Positions 1 to 8,027 are shown, counted from the first letter of the stretch. The stretch: DNA of 9,658 bases from Gammaproteobacteria bacterium (GCA_003561495.1 PWWM01000078.1:1-9658); one strand, 5' to 3'. Made by a program: numbers and translations. Notes: generated from the sequence alone by a model not told the origin.

Positions 1-768
1 ATTGAGAAGGGCGCGGCTGAGACGCCCGAGAAAATCATCACCGCAGCGATCGATAACGCTGCCGGATTCATGCCGTACCAGGCTCGCCAGATCGGGTTTT
101 CCATGGGTCTGAATGCCAAGCAGGTTCGCCAGCTCACCAAGATCATGGACGGTCTGTATCGACTGTTCATCGAGAAGGACATCAGCCTGATCGAGGTCAA
201 TCCGCTGATCATCGACGGCAAGGGTGATCTGGTTGCCCTGGACGCCAAGCTCAACGCGGATGCCAATGCCTTGTACCGGCACAAGGATCTGGCCGAGATG
301 CGTGATGAGTCTCAGGAAGACCCTACGGAGCTGGCCGCCAGCAAGCATGAACTCAATTACGTGACACTGGACGGCAATATCGCCTGCATGGTCAATGGCG
401 CCGGTCTGGCCATGGCCACCATGGATGTCATCAAGTTGGCCGGTGGCGAGCCGGCCAATTTCCTGGATGTGGGCGGTGGTACCAATGCCGAGCGAGTCAA
501 GGAAGCGTTCAAACTGATTCTGTCTGATGACAACGTCAAGGCCATCCTGGTCAATATATTCGGGGGCATCGTGCGCTGCGATCTGATTGCCGAGGGCATC
601 ATCAGCGCGGTCAAGGATGTCCATCCCGACGTGCCCGTGGTGGTGCGCCTGGAGGGTACCAATGTGGATGAAGGCAAGAAGCTGCTGGCCGAGAGCGGAT
701 TTGCCATCATTCCAGCAGACGATCTCAATGACGGTGCGAGCAAGGCCGTGGAAGCCGCCTCCGCCTGA
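1..768 (+). CDS. sucC: Succinyl-CoA synthetase (ADP-forming) beta subunit, 5'-truncated by window edge
   Basis: The beta subunit of succinyl-CoA synthetase works with SucD in the cytoplasmic TCA cycle, converting succinyl-CoA, Pi and NDP to succinate, CoA and NTP. The reading frame is open from base 1, so the gene begins upstream. 255 codons plus a TGA stop are present, against about 388 residues in E. coli, so roughly the N-terminal third (the first part of the ATP-grasp fold) is missing. Recognisable blocks are EVNPLIIDGKGDLVALDAK (late ATP-grasp domain), the SQEDPTE segment, LDGNIACMVNGAGLAMATMD, GGEPANFLDVGGG and NIFGGIVRCDLIAEGI, all near-identical to E. coli SucC. The C-terminal flavodoxin-like domain is intact. 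The stop overlaps the ribosome binding site of sucD 11 nt downstream, so the two genes form one operon. Identification is very secure. Nucleotide preference (ADP or GDP) was not resolved. Confidence 0.98.
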   Translation: MEKGAAETPEKIITAAIDNAAGFMPYQARQIGFSMGLNAKQVRQLTKIMDGLYRLFIEKDISLIEVNPLIIDGKGDLVALDAKLNADANALYRHKDLAEMRDESQEDPTELAASKHELNYVTLDGNIACMVNGAGLAMATMDVIKLAGGEPANFLDVGGGTNAERVKEAFKLILSDDNVKAILVNIFGGIVRCDLIAEGIISAVKDVHPDVPVVVRLEGTNVDEGKKLLAESGFAIIPADDLNDGASKAVEAASA

Positions 769-773
769 AGGAA
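768..773 (+). promoter_or_regulatory. sucD ribosome binding site overlapping the sucC stop
   Basis: AAGGAA starts on the last base of the sucC TGA and lies 6 nt before the sucD ATG at 780. This supports both the sucD start and translational coupling of the two subunits, which must be made in equal amounts. Confidence 0.75.
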
Positions 774-779
774 CAAGCA

Positions 780-1652
<873 letters not shown>

Positions 1653-1658
1653 GAACAA

Positions 1659-1736
1659 GGGTTCAGGTTTCAGGTTTCAGGGTTCAGGTCGGTTTTTCCT
1701 GTCATTCCTGAACCCTGAACCCTGAACCCTGAACCC
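1659..1736. repeat. Heptamer tandem repeats in facing arms; about 30-bp hairpin between sucD and nadE
   Basis: The left arm (1661-1688) is four 7-bp units: GTTCAGG, TTTCAGG, TTTCAGG, GTTCAGG. The right arm (1707-1734) is four identical CCTGAAC units. With GG at 1659-1660 and CC at 1735-1736, the arms can pair over 30 positions with only two mismatches (the T-for-G units), around an 18-nt loop at 1689-1706 that contains a run of five T. The element begins 6 nt after the sucD stop and ends 5 nt before the nadE ATG. The T run lies in the loop rather than after the stem, so this is not a textbook intrinsic terminator. It could act as a 3'-end stabiliser for sucCD mRNA, a terminator or attenuator, or a REP/MITE-like dispersed repeat. 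Which of these applies cannot be told from one copy. Confidence 0.93.
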
Positions 1737-1741
1737 TTCCC

Positions 1742-3379
1742 ATGCTCAAAATCGCTCTCGCCCAGGACGACTTTCTCGTCGGTCATATCACCGGCAATCG
1801 CGATCGCATCCTGGACCACATCGCCCGTGCTCGTGATGAGTACGGAGCGGACCTTCTGGTTTTTCCTGAACTGGCGCTGACTGGCTACCCGCCCGAAGAC
1901 CTGGTCTTGAGGCCGGGCTTCATGCGTCGTACCGAGGCTGCACTGGCTGAAATTGCCGAGGCGGTGCATGGCATCGATGTGGTGGTGGGTCACCCGCGCG
2001 CTCTTGGTGAGAAGCGCTACAATTCGGTGTCCTGGTTGCGTGACGGCCAGGTGCTGGGGGTCTATGACAAGCGCGATCTGCCCAATTACGCGGTTTTCGA
2101 TGAGCGACGTTATTTCATGCCCGGCAATCAGCCGTTGGTGATTGAGGTTGCCAATGTCCGTGTCGGAATCATCATCTGCGAAGATACATGGACCCCCGAA
2201 GCTGCCCGGGCAGCCCACGATGCCGGGGCGGATCTCATCATTTCGGCCAATGCCTCCCCATACTATCGGCGCAAGCATGAGGATCGGGCGCGGGTGTTGA
2301 CGGAGCGCCACGCCGAGACCGGCCTGCCGCTGATTTATCTCAATTGCGTGGGTGGACAGGATGAACTGGTTTTTGATGGCCACTCGCTGGCCATAGACGG
2401 GCAGGGCTGCTTGTCCGAACCGGCCAGCCTGTGTGAAGAGGATTTGCTGCTGGTGGGTTTCGAGTCAGCATCCGGCCGCTTCGAATATCTGCACTGGCCT
2501 GATGGCGAAACCGAGGATTTTCCGGTCATCTATCGAGTCTTGCAGCGTGGCCTGCGTGACTACGTCGTCAAGAACAAGTTCGAGTCCGTTGTGCTTGGGC
2601 TTTCAGGGGGTATCGACTCGGCCCTGACGGCAGCCTTGGCAGCCGATGCGCTGGGCGGCGATCAGGTGGTTGCGGTCATGATGCCTTCTCGACATACCTC
2701 GGAACTGTCACTGATCCTGGCAACCGAACAGATTGACCTGCTTGGGCTTGGCCATGAGAACATCTCCATCGAGCCGGTCTATCAGGCCTTGCTCAAGCAA
2801 TTGGCCGAGGTGTTTGCGGGGCGCCGTGAGAATTTTGCCGAGGAGAATCTTCAGGCTCGCGCCCGCGGCAATATCATCATGGCGCTGTCCAATAAACTTG
2901 GACACTTGCCGTTATCGACCAGCAACAAAAGCGAACTGGCGACCGGCTATTCGACCATTTATGGTGACATGTGTGGCGGATTCAGTCCCATCAAGGATTG
3001 CCTGAAAGGCCTGGTCTATGACTTGGCCAACTGGCGCAACTCGGTCAGTCCGGCGATTCCACAAGGCGTCATCGACCGCCCCCCGTCAGCCGAGCTTCGG
3101 CCGGACCAGCTTGACCAGGACAGTCTGCCGCCTTATGACGTCCTTGATGACATCATCACTCGCTATGTCGAGCGGGATCAGTCCATCGGGGAGATTGTGG
3201 CGGCGGGCATTGATGAAAAAGTCGTGCGTCGAGTAGCCGGCATGGTGCTGGCGGCCGAGTACAAGCGCCGTCAAGGGGCGCCGGGTCCAAGAATCACCCG
3301 CAAGGCCTTTGGCCGGGATAGGCGCTACCCGATCACCTCCGGTTGGCGCGACAGTGGCGTCTCGCCCAAGCTGGCCTGA
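1742..3379 (+). CDS. nadE: Glutamine-dependent NAD+ synthetase
   Basis: This enzyme makes NAD+ from nicotinic acid adenine dinucleotide, ATP and glutamine, the last step of NAD biosynthesis. At 545 residues it is the long two-domain form. The N-terminal nitrilase-type amidase domain (about 1-260) shows the catalytic triad Glu43 (FPELALTGYPPEDL), Lys110 (VYDKRDLPN) and Cys146 (IIICEDTW). The C-terminal synthetase domain (about 265-545) has the PP-loop SGGIDS at 288-293, STSNKSELATGY around 392-403, GDMCGGFSPIKD at about 408-419 and the tail KRRQGAPGPRITRKAFG. The ATG at 1742 is effectively forced: an in-frame TGA lies at 1730-1732 and the next Met is residue 61, inside the amidase domain. No Shine-Dalgarno sequence is visible because the heptamer element runs to 5 nt before the start. 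The TGA stop directly abuts the stop of the convergent regulator gene. Confidence 0.98.
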   Translation: MLKIALAQDDFLVGHITGNRDRILDHIARARDEYGADLLVFPELALTGYPPEDLVLRPGFMRRTEAALAEIAEAVHGIDVVVGHPRALGEKRYNSVSWLRDGQVLGVYDKRDLPNYAVFDERRYFMPGNQPLVIEVANVRVGIIICEDTWTPEAARAAHDAGADLIISANASPYYRRKHEDRARVLTERHAETGLPLIYLNCVGGQDELVFDGHSLAIDGQGCLSEPASLCEEDLLLVGFESASGRFEYLHWPDGETEDFPVIYRVLQRGLRDYVVKNKFESVVLGLSGGIDSALTAALAADALGGDQVVAVMMPSRHTSELSLILATEQIDLLGLGHENISIEPVYQALLKQLAEVFAGRRENFAEENLQARARGNIIMALSNKLGHLPLSTSNKSELATGYSTIYGDMCGGFSPIKDCLKGLVYDLANWRNSVSPAIPQGVIDRPPSAELRPDQLDQDSLPPYDVLDDIITRYVERDQSIGEIVAAGIDEKVVRRVAGMVLAAEYKRRQGAPGPRITRKAFGRDRRYPITSGWRDSGVSPKLA

Positions 3380-5680
3380 TCAGGGCGGATGGTCTGCCAA
3401 ACGACTTCCGGCAAATTCCTGCCATTCGCGCAGACGAGCTTCCTGGTTCGTGCTCCAGCGCTCATCCAGGCGCTCCCGGGCGCGTTGCTTGGTTTCCAGG
3501 GCCAGCGCCCATTGTTCATTCTCCCAGGCAATCCTGGCCCGCAGGTCCAGGATTGCACCTTCCTCTCTGACTCGTTCGGGTAGTGAATCGATCACCGCCT
3601 GGGCAGAATCGACATCATCATGGCCCAAGTGGGCCTCGACCAACAGCTTGCCGACCATGACCAGGCGACGCAAACTGCGGCTGGCACGCTGGGAATCAAA
3701 AACGTACTCAAGATGTTCAATGGCGGCAGGAATTTCGTTGTTGTCCATCAACATGCGCGCTTTCTCCAGCCGAAGCTCGGACGGAAGTTCCTCGACATCC
3801 TCGTATTCGGCCAGAATTTCGGCCAGCGCCCATTCAGCGGCTGCTGTATCATCGGACGCCTGCAAGGCCCGCACCCGGCCAAGACGCGTGCTCAGAGCAA
3901 GAGCCGGGTTTTCGACAATCCCTAATCCGACCAGGGTACGATCAAACCATTCCAGTGCGACGTCCGGTCGATTTTGCAACAGGGCGACCATTCCAAGACG
4001 ATAGGTCGCATCGACCTCCAGGCTCAACGCACCCATTTCCTCGGCTGTTCTGAGCCCTTCAAGCAATCGCTGACGACCGCTGGCCAGGCGACCATTCATG
4101 GCCCGATTCTGCCCCTGGTTGATCAGAATTCGAATCACCTGCTCTTGATTTCCCAGTGATTGGTGAATCATTCGAGCCTGCTCGAACAGTCGCTCGGATT
4201 CATTCCAGTCCAGGCGCGATGCGGCGATGGTGCCCAGGTTGAAAAGACTTTGGGCGATGTCGCGCTGGTTGCCCAGTCCCAGACGAATATCCAGCGCCTC
4301 GCGATGCCATAACTCGGAATCATCCACCAGACCACGTCTCCAGGCCAGCGCACCCAGGGAGTTGGCGGTCATGGCGCGCCCGGGCTGATAGCCCTGTTGA
4401 GTGAAACGCGCCATGGCCTCGATCAGATGCGTCTCGGCTTGTTCGAATTGGCCCAGGGAAGAGGCCACCATGCCCTGATTGAGTTCTCCGTAGGCGTGGT
4501 CGAGCACATGCCCGGCCAGTTCGGCCTCGCGTGCGAAGATTGCAAAGTATTCTGCGGCCTCACTCAGCCGGCCCTGGTGCCAGAGCGTGATTCCCAGGGC
4601 ATTGGCGGCCATGCGGCGCAGACGCGGGTCGGACAGGTGCTCGGCTGTCAGCAATTCCTCAAGCACCGCCATGCCTTCTTCGACCTGGCCCGACTGACGC
4701 TTTGCAACAGCCCATTCATAGCGTGCCCGGTCGAAATCCGGCGCATGGTCCAGTACTGCTTCAAACAGGGTCAGGGAATGGGCTGGATCACCGCGTCGTG
4801 CAGCATGCACGCCGCGATGGAATGTTTCGTTCAGCCAGGGGTCGTCGAGCAGGGGATCGGTGACCACTGGGCGACCATCCAGCTCAGTGACCAGTCGGCG
4901 TCCGGAGGCCAGTAGAAGCGGCATGACTTCGTCGCTGCGCAACGTCAGCACCTTCGGGTCCGCGCCGCGTTCGTCCAGCTGCAGTTCCATGAGCCAACCG
5001 GAGTCGGCTGTTTTCAGATTGCCGGTCACGATCCAGTCCACGCCCAGGTGCTCGCGCAGGCGCCCGTGTAAGATTTCATCAGAAGCCGACAATTCCCGCT
5101 GGGCGGCAATGGCGGCCGCCGGCACAAGAATCAGATTATCGCTGATGGCCAGCGAGGAGCGCAGGATCTCAGCCATGCTGTCCGAGAGCCACTCGGGCAA
5201 ATCCTCAGGTGCGACATCGGATTCGGCGATTAGCGCGATGCTGATGATCTCCGGCGCGCTAGCCGGTGGAGGGCGCAGCAGGAATGCGGCAATCGCGACC
5301 AGCAGTATTGCCGCAGCAATGGCGGGTACTTGCCATGCCGGTCGACTTGGGGCCGCACGCTGACCCGGGCCGGGGACATCATCAATGGGCGCCACGAATC
5401 GGAAGCCAAAGCCGCGGACAGTGGCGATGGTGTGCTGGGTTTCGCCGTCATCGTCGAGCGCCTTGCGCGCCTTGCGCACGGTTTGGCTGATGACCGAATC
5501 GGAAATCACCCGATCCGGCCAGACGGCCTTGGCAATTTCATCCTTGCTCAGTGTGCGATGGCGGTTTTGTATCAGAAAATGAATGAACTCGAGGGTTTTC
5601 GGCTCCACAGGCACGACTTTACCGTTCCGGGTCAGCTCGCGTTGATCCCAGTCAATTCGAAACCCATTGAATTCCTTCAC
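3380..5680 (-). CDS. Membrane-anchored winged-helix transcriptional regulator with TPR domain (CadC/ToxR-like)
   Basis: This is probably a one-component transmembrane regulator of 766 residues. Residues 1-97 form an OmpR/PhoB-type winged helix (PVEPKTLEFIHFLI, LSKDEIAKAVWP, SDSVISQTVRKARKAL, TVRGFGFRFV). Unlike OmpR, there is no receiver domain. A Pro/Gly linker leads to one transmembrane helix at about 117-136 (PAIAAAILLVAIAAFLL), so the rest should be periplasmic. Residues 145-260 resemble the FlgO/TolB-N-like domain of CadC-type proteins (HLGVDWIVTGNLK at 211-223). From about 282 to 750 there is a TPR array in which six repeats begin exactly 40 residues apart. The start is GTG at 5680 with only a weak GAGAG 10 nt upstream; the winged-helix fold fits this start. 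It is divergent from aceK (86-bp gap) and convergent with nadE (no gap). The ligand and target genes are unknown, and regulation of aceK is only a contextual guess. Confidence 0.88.
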   Translation of the reverse strand: MKEFNGFRIDWDQRELTRNGKVVPVEPKTLEFIHFLIQNRHRTLSKDEIAKAVWPDRVISDSVISQTVRKARKALDDDGETQHTIATVRGFGFRFVAPIDDVPGPGQRAAPSRPAWQVPAIAAAILLVAIAAFLLRPPPASAPEIISIALIAESDVAPEDLPEWLSDSMAEILRSSLAISDNLILVPAAAIAAQRELSASDEILHGRLREHLGVDWIVTGNLKTADSGWLMELQLDERGADPKVLTLRSDEVMPLLLASGRRLVTELDGRPVVTDPLLDDPWLNETFHRGVHAARRGDPAHSLTLFEAVLDHAPDFDRARYEWAVAKRQSGQVEEGMAVLEELLTAEHLSDPRLRRMAANALGITLWHQGRLSEAAEYFAIFAREAELAGHVLDHAYGELNQGMVASSLGQFEQAETHLIEAMARFTQQGYQPGRAMTANSLGALAWRRGLVDDSELWHREALDIRLGLGNQRDIAQSLFNLGTIAASRLDWNESERLFEQARMIHQSLGNQEQVIRILINQGQNRAMNGRLASGRQRLLEGLRTAEEMGALSLEVDATYRLGMVALLQNRPDVALEWFDRTLVGLGIVENPALALSTRLGRVRALQASDDTAAAEWALAEILAEYEDVEELPSELRLEKARMLMDNNEIPAAIEHLEYVFDSQRASRSLRRLVMVGKLLVEAHLGHDDVDSAQAVIDSLPERVREEGAILDLRARIAWENEQWALALETKQRARERLDERWSTNQEARLREWQEFAGSRLADHPP

Positions 5681-5766
5681 TATTTCACCACTCTCAACAA
5701 CCCTCTGACGGTAATGATAGCAGCCCTTTTGGTAGGTACAATGGCGTCATCACTTGCCAGGAATCA
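5681..5766. promoter_or_regulatory. Divergent promoter region, regulator gene / aceK
   Basis: This 86-bp gap must hold the promoters of both divergent genes unless they lie inside the coding sequences. On the minus strand a good -10-like TATCAT (5714-5719) has a weak -35-like TTGTAC (5736-5741) at 16-bp spacing. On the plus strand TACAAT (5737-5742) could be the aceK -10, with no convincing -35 at 16-18 bp. The two candidates overlap, which would make the transcripts compete and would let one bound protein control both. These are visual matches only, and no clear operator palindrome was found. Confidence 0.4.
5759..5762 (+). promoter_or_regulatory. aceK ribosome binding site; favours the second of two ATGs
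   Basis: AGGA lies 4 nt before the ATG at 5767 and 7 nt before the adjacent in-frame ATG at 5770. The 7-nt spacing is closer to the usual optimum, so translation may begin at 5770 and give a protein one residue shorter (577). Confidence 0.55.
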
Positions 5767-7503
5767 ATGATGCCCCGGACCCGACGGTTGCCGATCGCCT
5801 CGCAGTCAGCCGATTTGCTCAAAACCGCATTCGAGGATTACAACGCCAGCTTTTCCGATCTGACTCGCCGTGCCCGTCGACGCTTTGAACGCGGGGACCG
5901 CAAGGGTATGCGAGATGACGCCATGGCGCGACTGGAGTTGTACGACCGGGCGGTTGATCAGGCGATTGCCCGTCTGGAGGAGCATTTGACCGAACGGCTG
6001 TTCTCGCGAACGCTGTGGAGGGATATCCGCGCCGCTTTCGGGGAATGTATCGAAGGTCAGCTCGACGCCGAACTTTACAAGACGTTCTTCAACACGATTT
6101 CCAGGCGTTTGTTCAAGACCCGCGGCGTGGATCCGGCCATTGAGTTCATCGCCCTGGATATCGAGCCGACCGATCGCATTACTCATCCTGTGTCCCGCCA
6201 CACCTATGCGGTTGGTCACAACCCGGCCCGATCGTTGCTTCGTGTACTCGACGATTACCCATTTTCAATCGGTTACGCCCATCCCGAGCAGGATGCCGAG
6301 GCCGTCATGGAAAAGCTTGCGGCCTTTTTCCATGAACAGGGTGAGTCCGGTGTGCTGGCCATTGAGCTACTGGAAACCGTGTTCTACCGGGAAGGTCGAG
6401 CCTATCTGGTCGGACGCGCCTTTTCCGAAAACATCTATCGCCCCTGTGTGATTGCGCTGGTGGCCACTCCGGATGGCGTTGCAGTCGATGCGCTGCTGAC
6501 TCGCCGTCAGCAGGTCAGTATTCTGTTCGGTTACACCTTCAGTTATTTTCTGGCAGACCTGCCCACGGTCGGTGACGCAGTAGTGTTCTTGCGCACCTTG
6601 CTGCCCGACAAGCCGATTGATGAACTTTACACGGTGCTCGGACGGGTCAAGCAGGGCAAGACCGAGCGCTATCGTGCCTTTTTCCGTCATCTGGAGTCGC
6701 GTCCTCAAGAAATGATTGAAGAGGCTGAAGGGCAGCGAGGGCTGGTCATGCTGGTGTTCACACTGCCTTCCTATCCGCTGGTTTTCAAGTTGATCCGTGA
6801 CCACTTTGCGCCGAGCAAGAAGTTCGGACGCAGCCAGGTCATCGATCGCTACCGTCTGGTCTTCCGGCACGACCGGGTGGGTCGGCTGATCGATGCCCAG
6901 GAATTTCGTGACCTGCGTTTCCCCATCGATCAATTTGCCCCCGATTTGCTGGATCAATTGCAGAGTGAATGCGAACGGACCATTCAGGTTGATCACGATA
7001 GTCTGATCATTCGCCACTGCTATGTGGAGCGTCGCTTGCGGCCTCTTGACCTGTTTCTCAAGGAGGCCGGGAGTGAGAAAGCTGAGGCGGCTGTCCTGGA
7101 TTATGCCCAGTCACTCGAGGATCTGGCTCGATCCAATATCTTTGCCGGTGATCTGTTGCCGAAAAACTTCGGAGTGACTCGCTCGGGCCGGGTGATCTTC
7201 TACGATTATGATGAATTGCGACTGATCACCGAATGCCGTTTTCGGAAGCTGCCGCCGGCTCGTGATGACCTGCTCGAATTCAGTGATGAGCCCTGGTTCA
7301 ATGTCGATGACAACGATGTGTTTCCCGAGCAGTTCCCGCGCTTCATGGGACTGGCTCCCGGGCATTTGAGCCTGATCGAGAATCGTCATGGCCATCTGTT
7401 CGATGCGCGCTGGTGGCAGGACATTCAGTCACGTATCGCAAATAGGGAGGCACTCGATGTGCCTCCCTATTCGGAATCGGCAAGGATCCAGCCGCCGACC
7501 TGA
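5767..7503 (+). CDS. aceK: Isocitrate dehydrogenase kinase/phosphatase
   Basis: AceK reversibly phosphorylates isocitrate dehydrogenase in the cytoplasm, closing or opening the TCA branch so that isocitrate goes to the glyoxylate bypass during growth on acetate or fatty acids. The protein has 578 residues, the same size as E. coli AceK (578), and aligns by eye along its length. The N-terminal half is the family's regulatory domain. The C-terminal kinase-like domain shows RGLVMLVFTLPSY (about 324-336), VFKLIRDHFAPSK with the ATP-binding Lys341, FRHDRVGRLIDAQEF (366-380), the catalytic GDLLPKNFGVTR with Asp462, the metal-binding FYDYDE with Asp480, and EPWFNV...DVFPEQF near 508-523. In E. coli aceK is last in aceBAK; here no aceA or aceB is adjacent and the gene has its own upstream region. 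A perfect 13-bp inverted repeat lies in codons 559-569. Confidence 0.97.
   Translation: MMPRTRRLPIASQSADLLKTAFEDYNASFSDLTRRARRRFERGDRKGMRDDAMARLELYDRAVDQAIARLEEHLTERLFSRTLWRDIRAAFGECIEGQLDAELYKTFFNTISRRLFKTRGVDPAIEFIALDIEPTDRITHPVSRHTYAVGHNPARSLLRVLDDYPFSIGYAHPEQDAEAVMEKLAAFFHEQGESGVLAIELLETVFYREGRAYLVGRAFSENIYRPCVIALVATPDGVAVDALLTRRQQVSILFGYTFSYFLADLPTVGDAVVFLRTLLPDKPIDELYTVLGRVKQGKTERYRAFFRHLESRPQEMIEEAEGQRGLVMLVFTLPSYPLVFKLIRDHFAPSKKFGRSQVIDRYRLVFRHDRVGRLIDAQEFRDLRFPIDQFAPDLLDQLQSECERTIQVDHDSLIIRHCYVERRLRPLDLFLKEAGSEKAEAAVLDYAQSLEDLARSNIFAGDLLPKNFGVTRSGRVIFYDYDELRLITECRFRKLPPARDDLLEFSDEPWFNVDDNDVFPEQFPRFMGLAPGHLSLIENRHGHLFDARWWQDIQSRIANREALDVPPYSESARIQPPT
7441..7471. terminator. Perfect 13-bp hairpin inside the 3' end of aceK; possible terminator of the convergent gene
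   Basis: AATAGGGAGGCAC (7441-7453) and GTGCCTCCCTATT (7459-7471) are exact reverse complements around a 5-nt loop, TCGAT. The stem is in codon register with aceK (residues Asn559 to Ser569) and ends 32 nt before the end of its stop codon. Read on the minus strand it lies 70 nt past the DUF805 stop and its 3' arm runs into CTATTTG, a weak U-tract; on the plus strand it is followed by CGGAATCGG, which is not terminator-like. A terminator for the minus-strand transcript is therefore the best guess. A mRNA 3'-end stabiliser is the alternative. Confidence 0.55.
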
Positions 7504-7540
7504 TGCCTTTCGCATCAATCGGCCGGGAGCCGGAATCGAA

Positions 7541-7894
7541 TCAGGGATCGGGCTGGCTGAGAGGATCGGGTCCGAACTGGTTGTCGCCGGATGTTCCCGG
7601 TAACACCATGAAGACCAGCAAGATGATGCCGCCAACAACTGGCACTAGCCCGATCAGAATCCACCAGCCAACCCGATCTGTATCGTGCAGGCGACGGATC
7701 GTGACCGAAATGGCCGGAAGGATAACGGCCAGGGCGTAGATCAGTCCCAGAAAGCCCAGCCCGAGCATGGCGTCGATGGCAGTCAGAACAATCATGATGA
7801 TGATGTTGAACAGAAAGAAAAACCAGTACTCCTTTCGCCGGGCGCGGCCGGAAAAGTCGACATACTTCTTCAGTGCGGCAAGATACCAGTTCAT
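7541..7894 (-). CDS. DUF805 family inner-membrane protein (YhaH/YhaI-like)
   Basis: This is a small integral membrane protein of 117 residues belonging to the DUF805 family, whose function is not established. It begins with the family signature MNWYLAALKKY, then FSGRARRKEYWFF. Hydrophobic segments lie at about 23-42, 45-65 and 74-97. IRRLHDTDRVGWW, between the last two, is the family's conserved cytoplasmic motif, and the tail GDNQFGPDP is typical. The frame stays open upstream to an ATG at 7975, but that 27-residue extension looks unlike protein. An AAGGGAG ribosome binding site at 7902-7908 sits 7 nt before the ATG at 7894, which fixes the start. It is convergent with aceK across 37 bp and lies 133 bp downstream of the aminotransferase gene on the same strand, so it may be co-transcribed with it or have its own promoter. 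Confidence 0.93.
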   Translation of the reverse strand: MNWYLAALKKYVDFSGRARRKEYWFFFLFNIIIMIVLTAIDAMLGLGFLGLIYALAVILPAISVTIRRLHDTDRVGWWILIGLVPVVGGIILLVFMVLPGTSGDNQFGPDPLSQPDP

Positions 7895-8027
7895 GCGGAT
7901 TCTCCCTTGGTCATTTTGATGAACCCTAAGTGTATTCCGCTCCGTTTTGACTGGGGAGTCCCGAAGCGAAGTCAAACCCTCCTGCTACGTGATACTAACC
8001 GGATTATCCGCTACAGGCAATCAGCAA
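7895..8027. promoter_or_regulatory. 133-bp gap upstream of the DUF805 gene with two inverted repeats
   Basis: No gene is seen here. It contains the DUF805 ribosome binding site (7902-7908), an inverted repeat TTTGACT (7946-7952) / AGTCAAA (7970-7976) with a 17-nt loop, and a compact palindrome CGGATTATCCG (8000-8010). Neither hairpin is followed by a T run on either strand, so there is no convincing terminator for the aminotransferase gene. The 11-bp palindrome could be an operator or chance. I could not place a good sigma-70 promoter. Confidence 0.35.

Noticed and set aside
1659..1736. CRISPR array reading of the short repeats
   Set aside because: Units are 7 bp with no spacers, and the second half is the reverse complement of the first. 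It is an inverted tandem repeat, not a CRISPR.
1670..2383. Open frame antisense to nadE beginning in the heptamer repeat
   Set aside because: Its stretch inside the repeat only translates the heptamers, and the rest is the shadow of the nadE amidase domain with no family resemblance.
7504..7540. Weak CGGC/GCCG hairpin between the aceK and DUF805 stops as a bidirectional terminator
   Set aside because: The stem is only 4 bp with no T run on either side; the 13-bp hairpin at 7441-7471 is far stronger.
7895..7975. 27-residue N-terminal extension of the DUF805 protein from an ATG at 7975
   Set aside because: The extension is polar and unlike the family, whereas MNWYL at 7894 matches the family start and has a good ribosome binding site 7 nt upstream.
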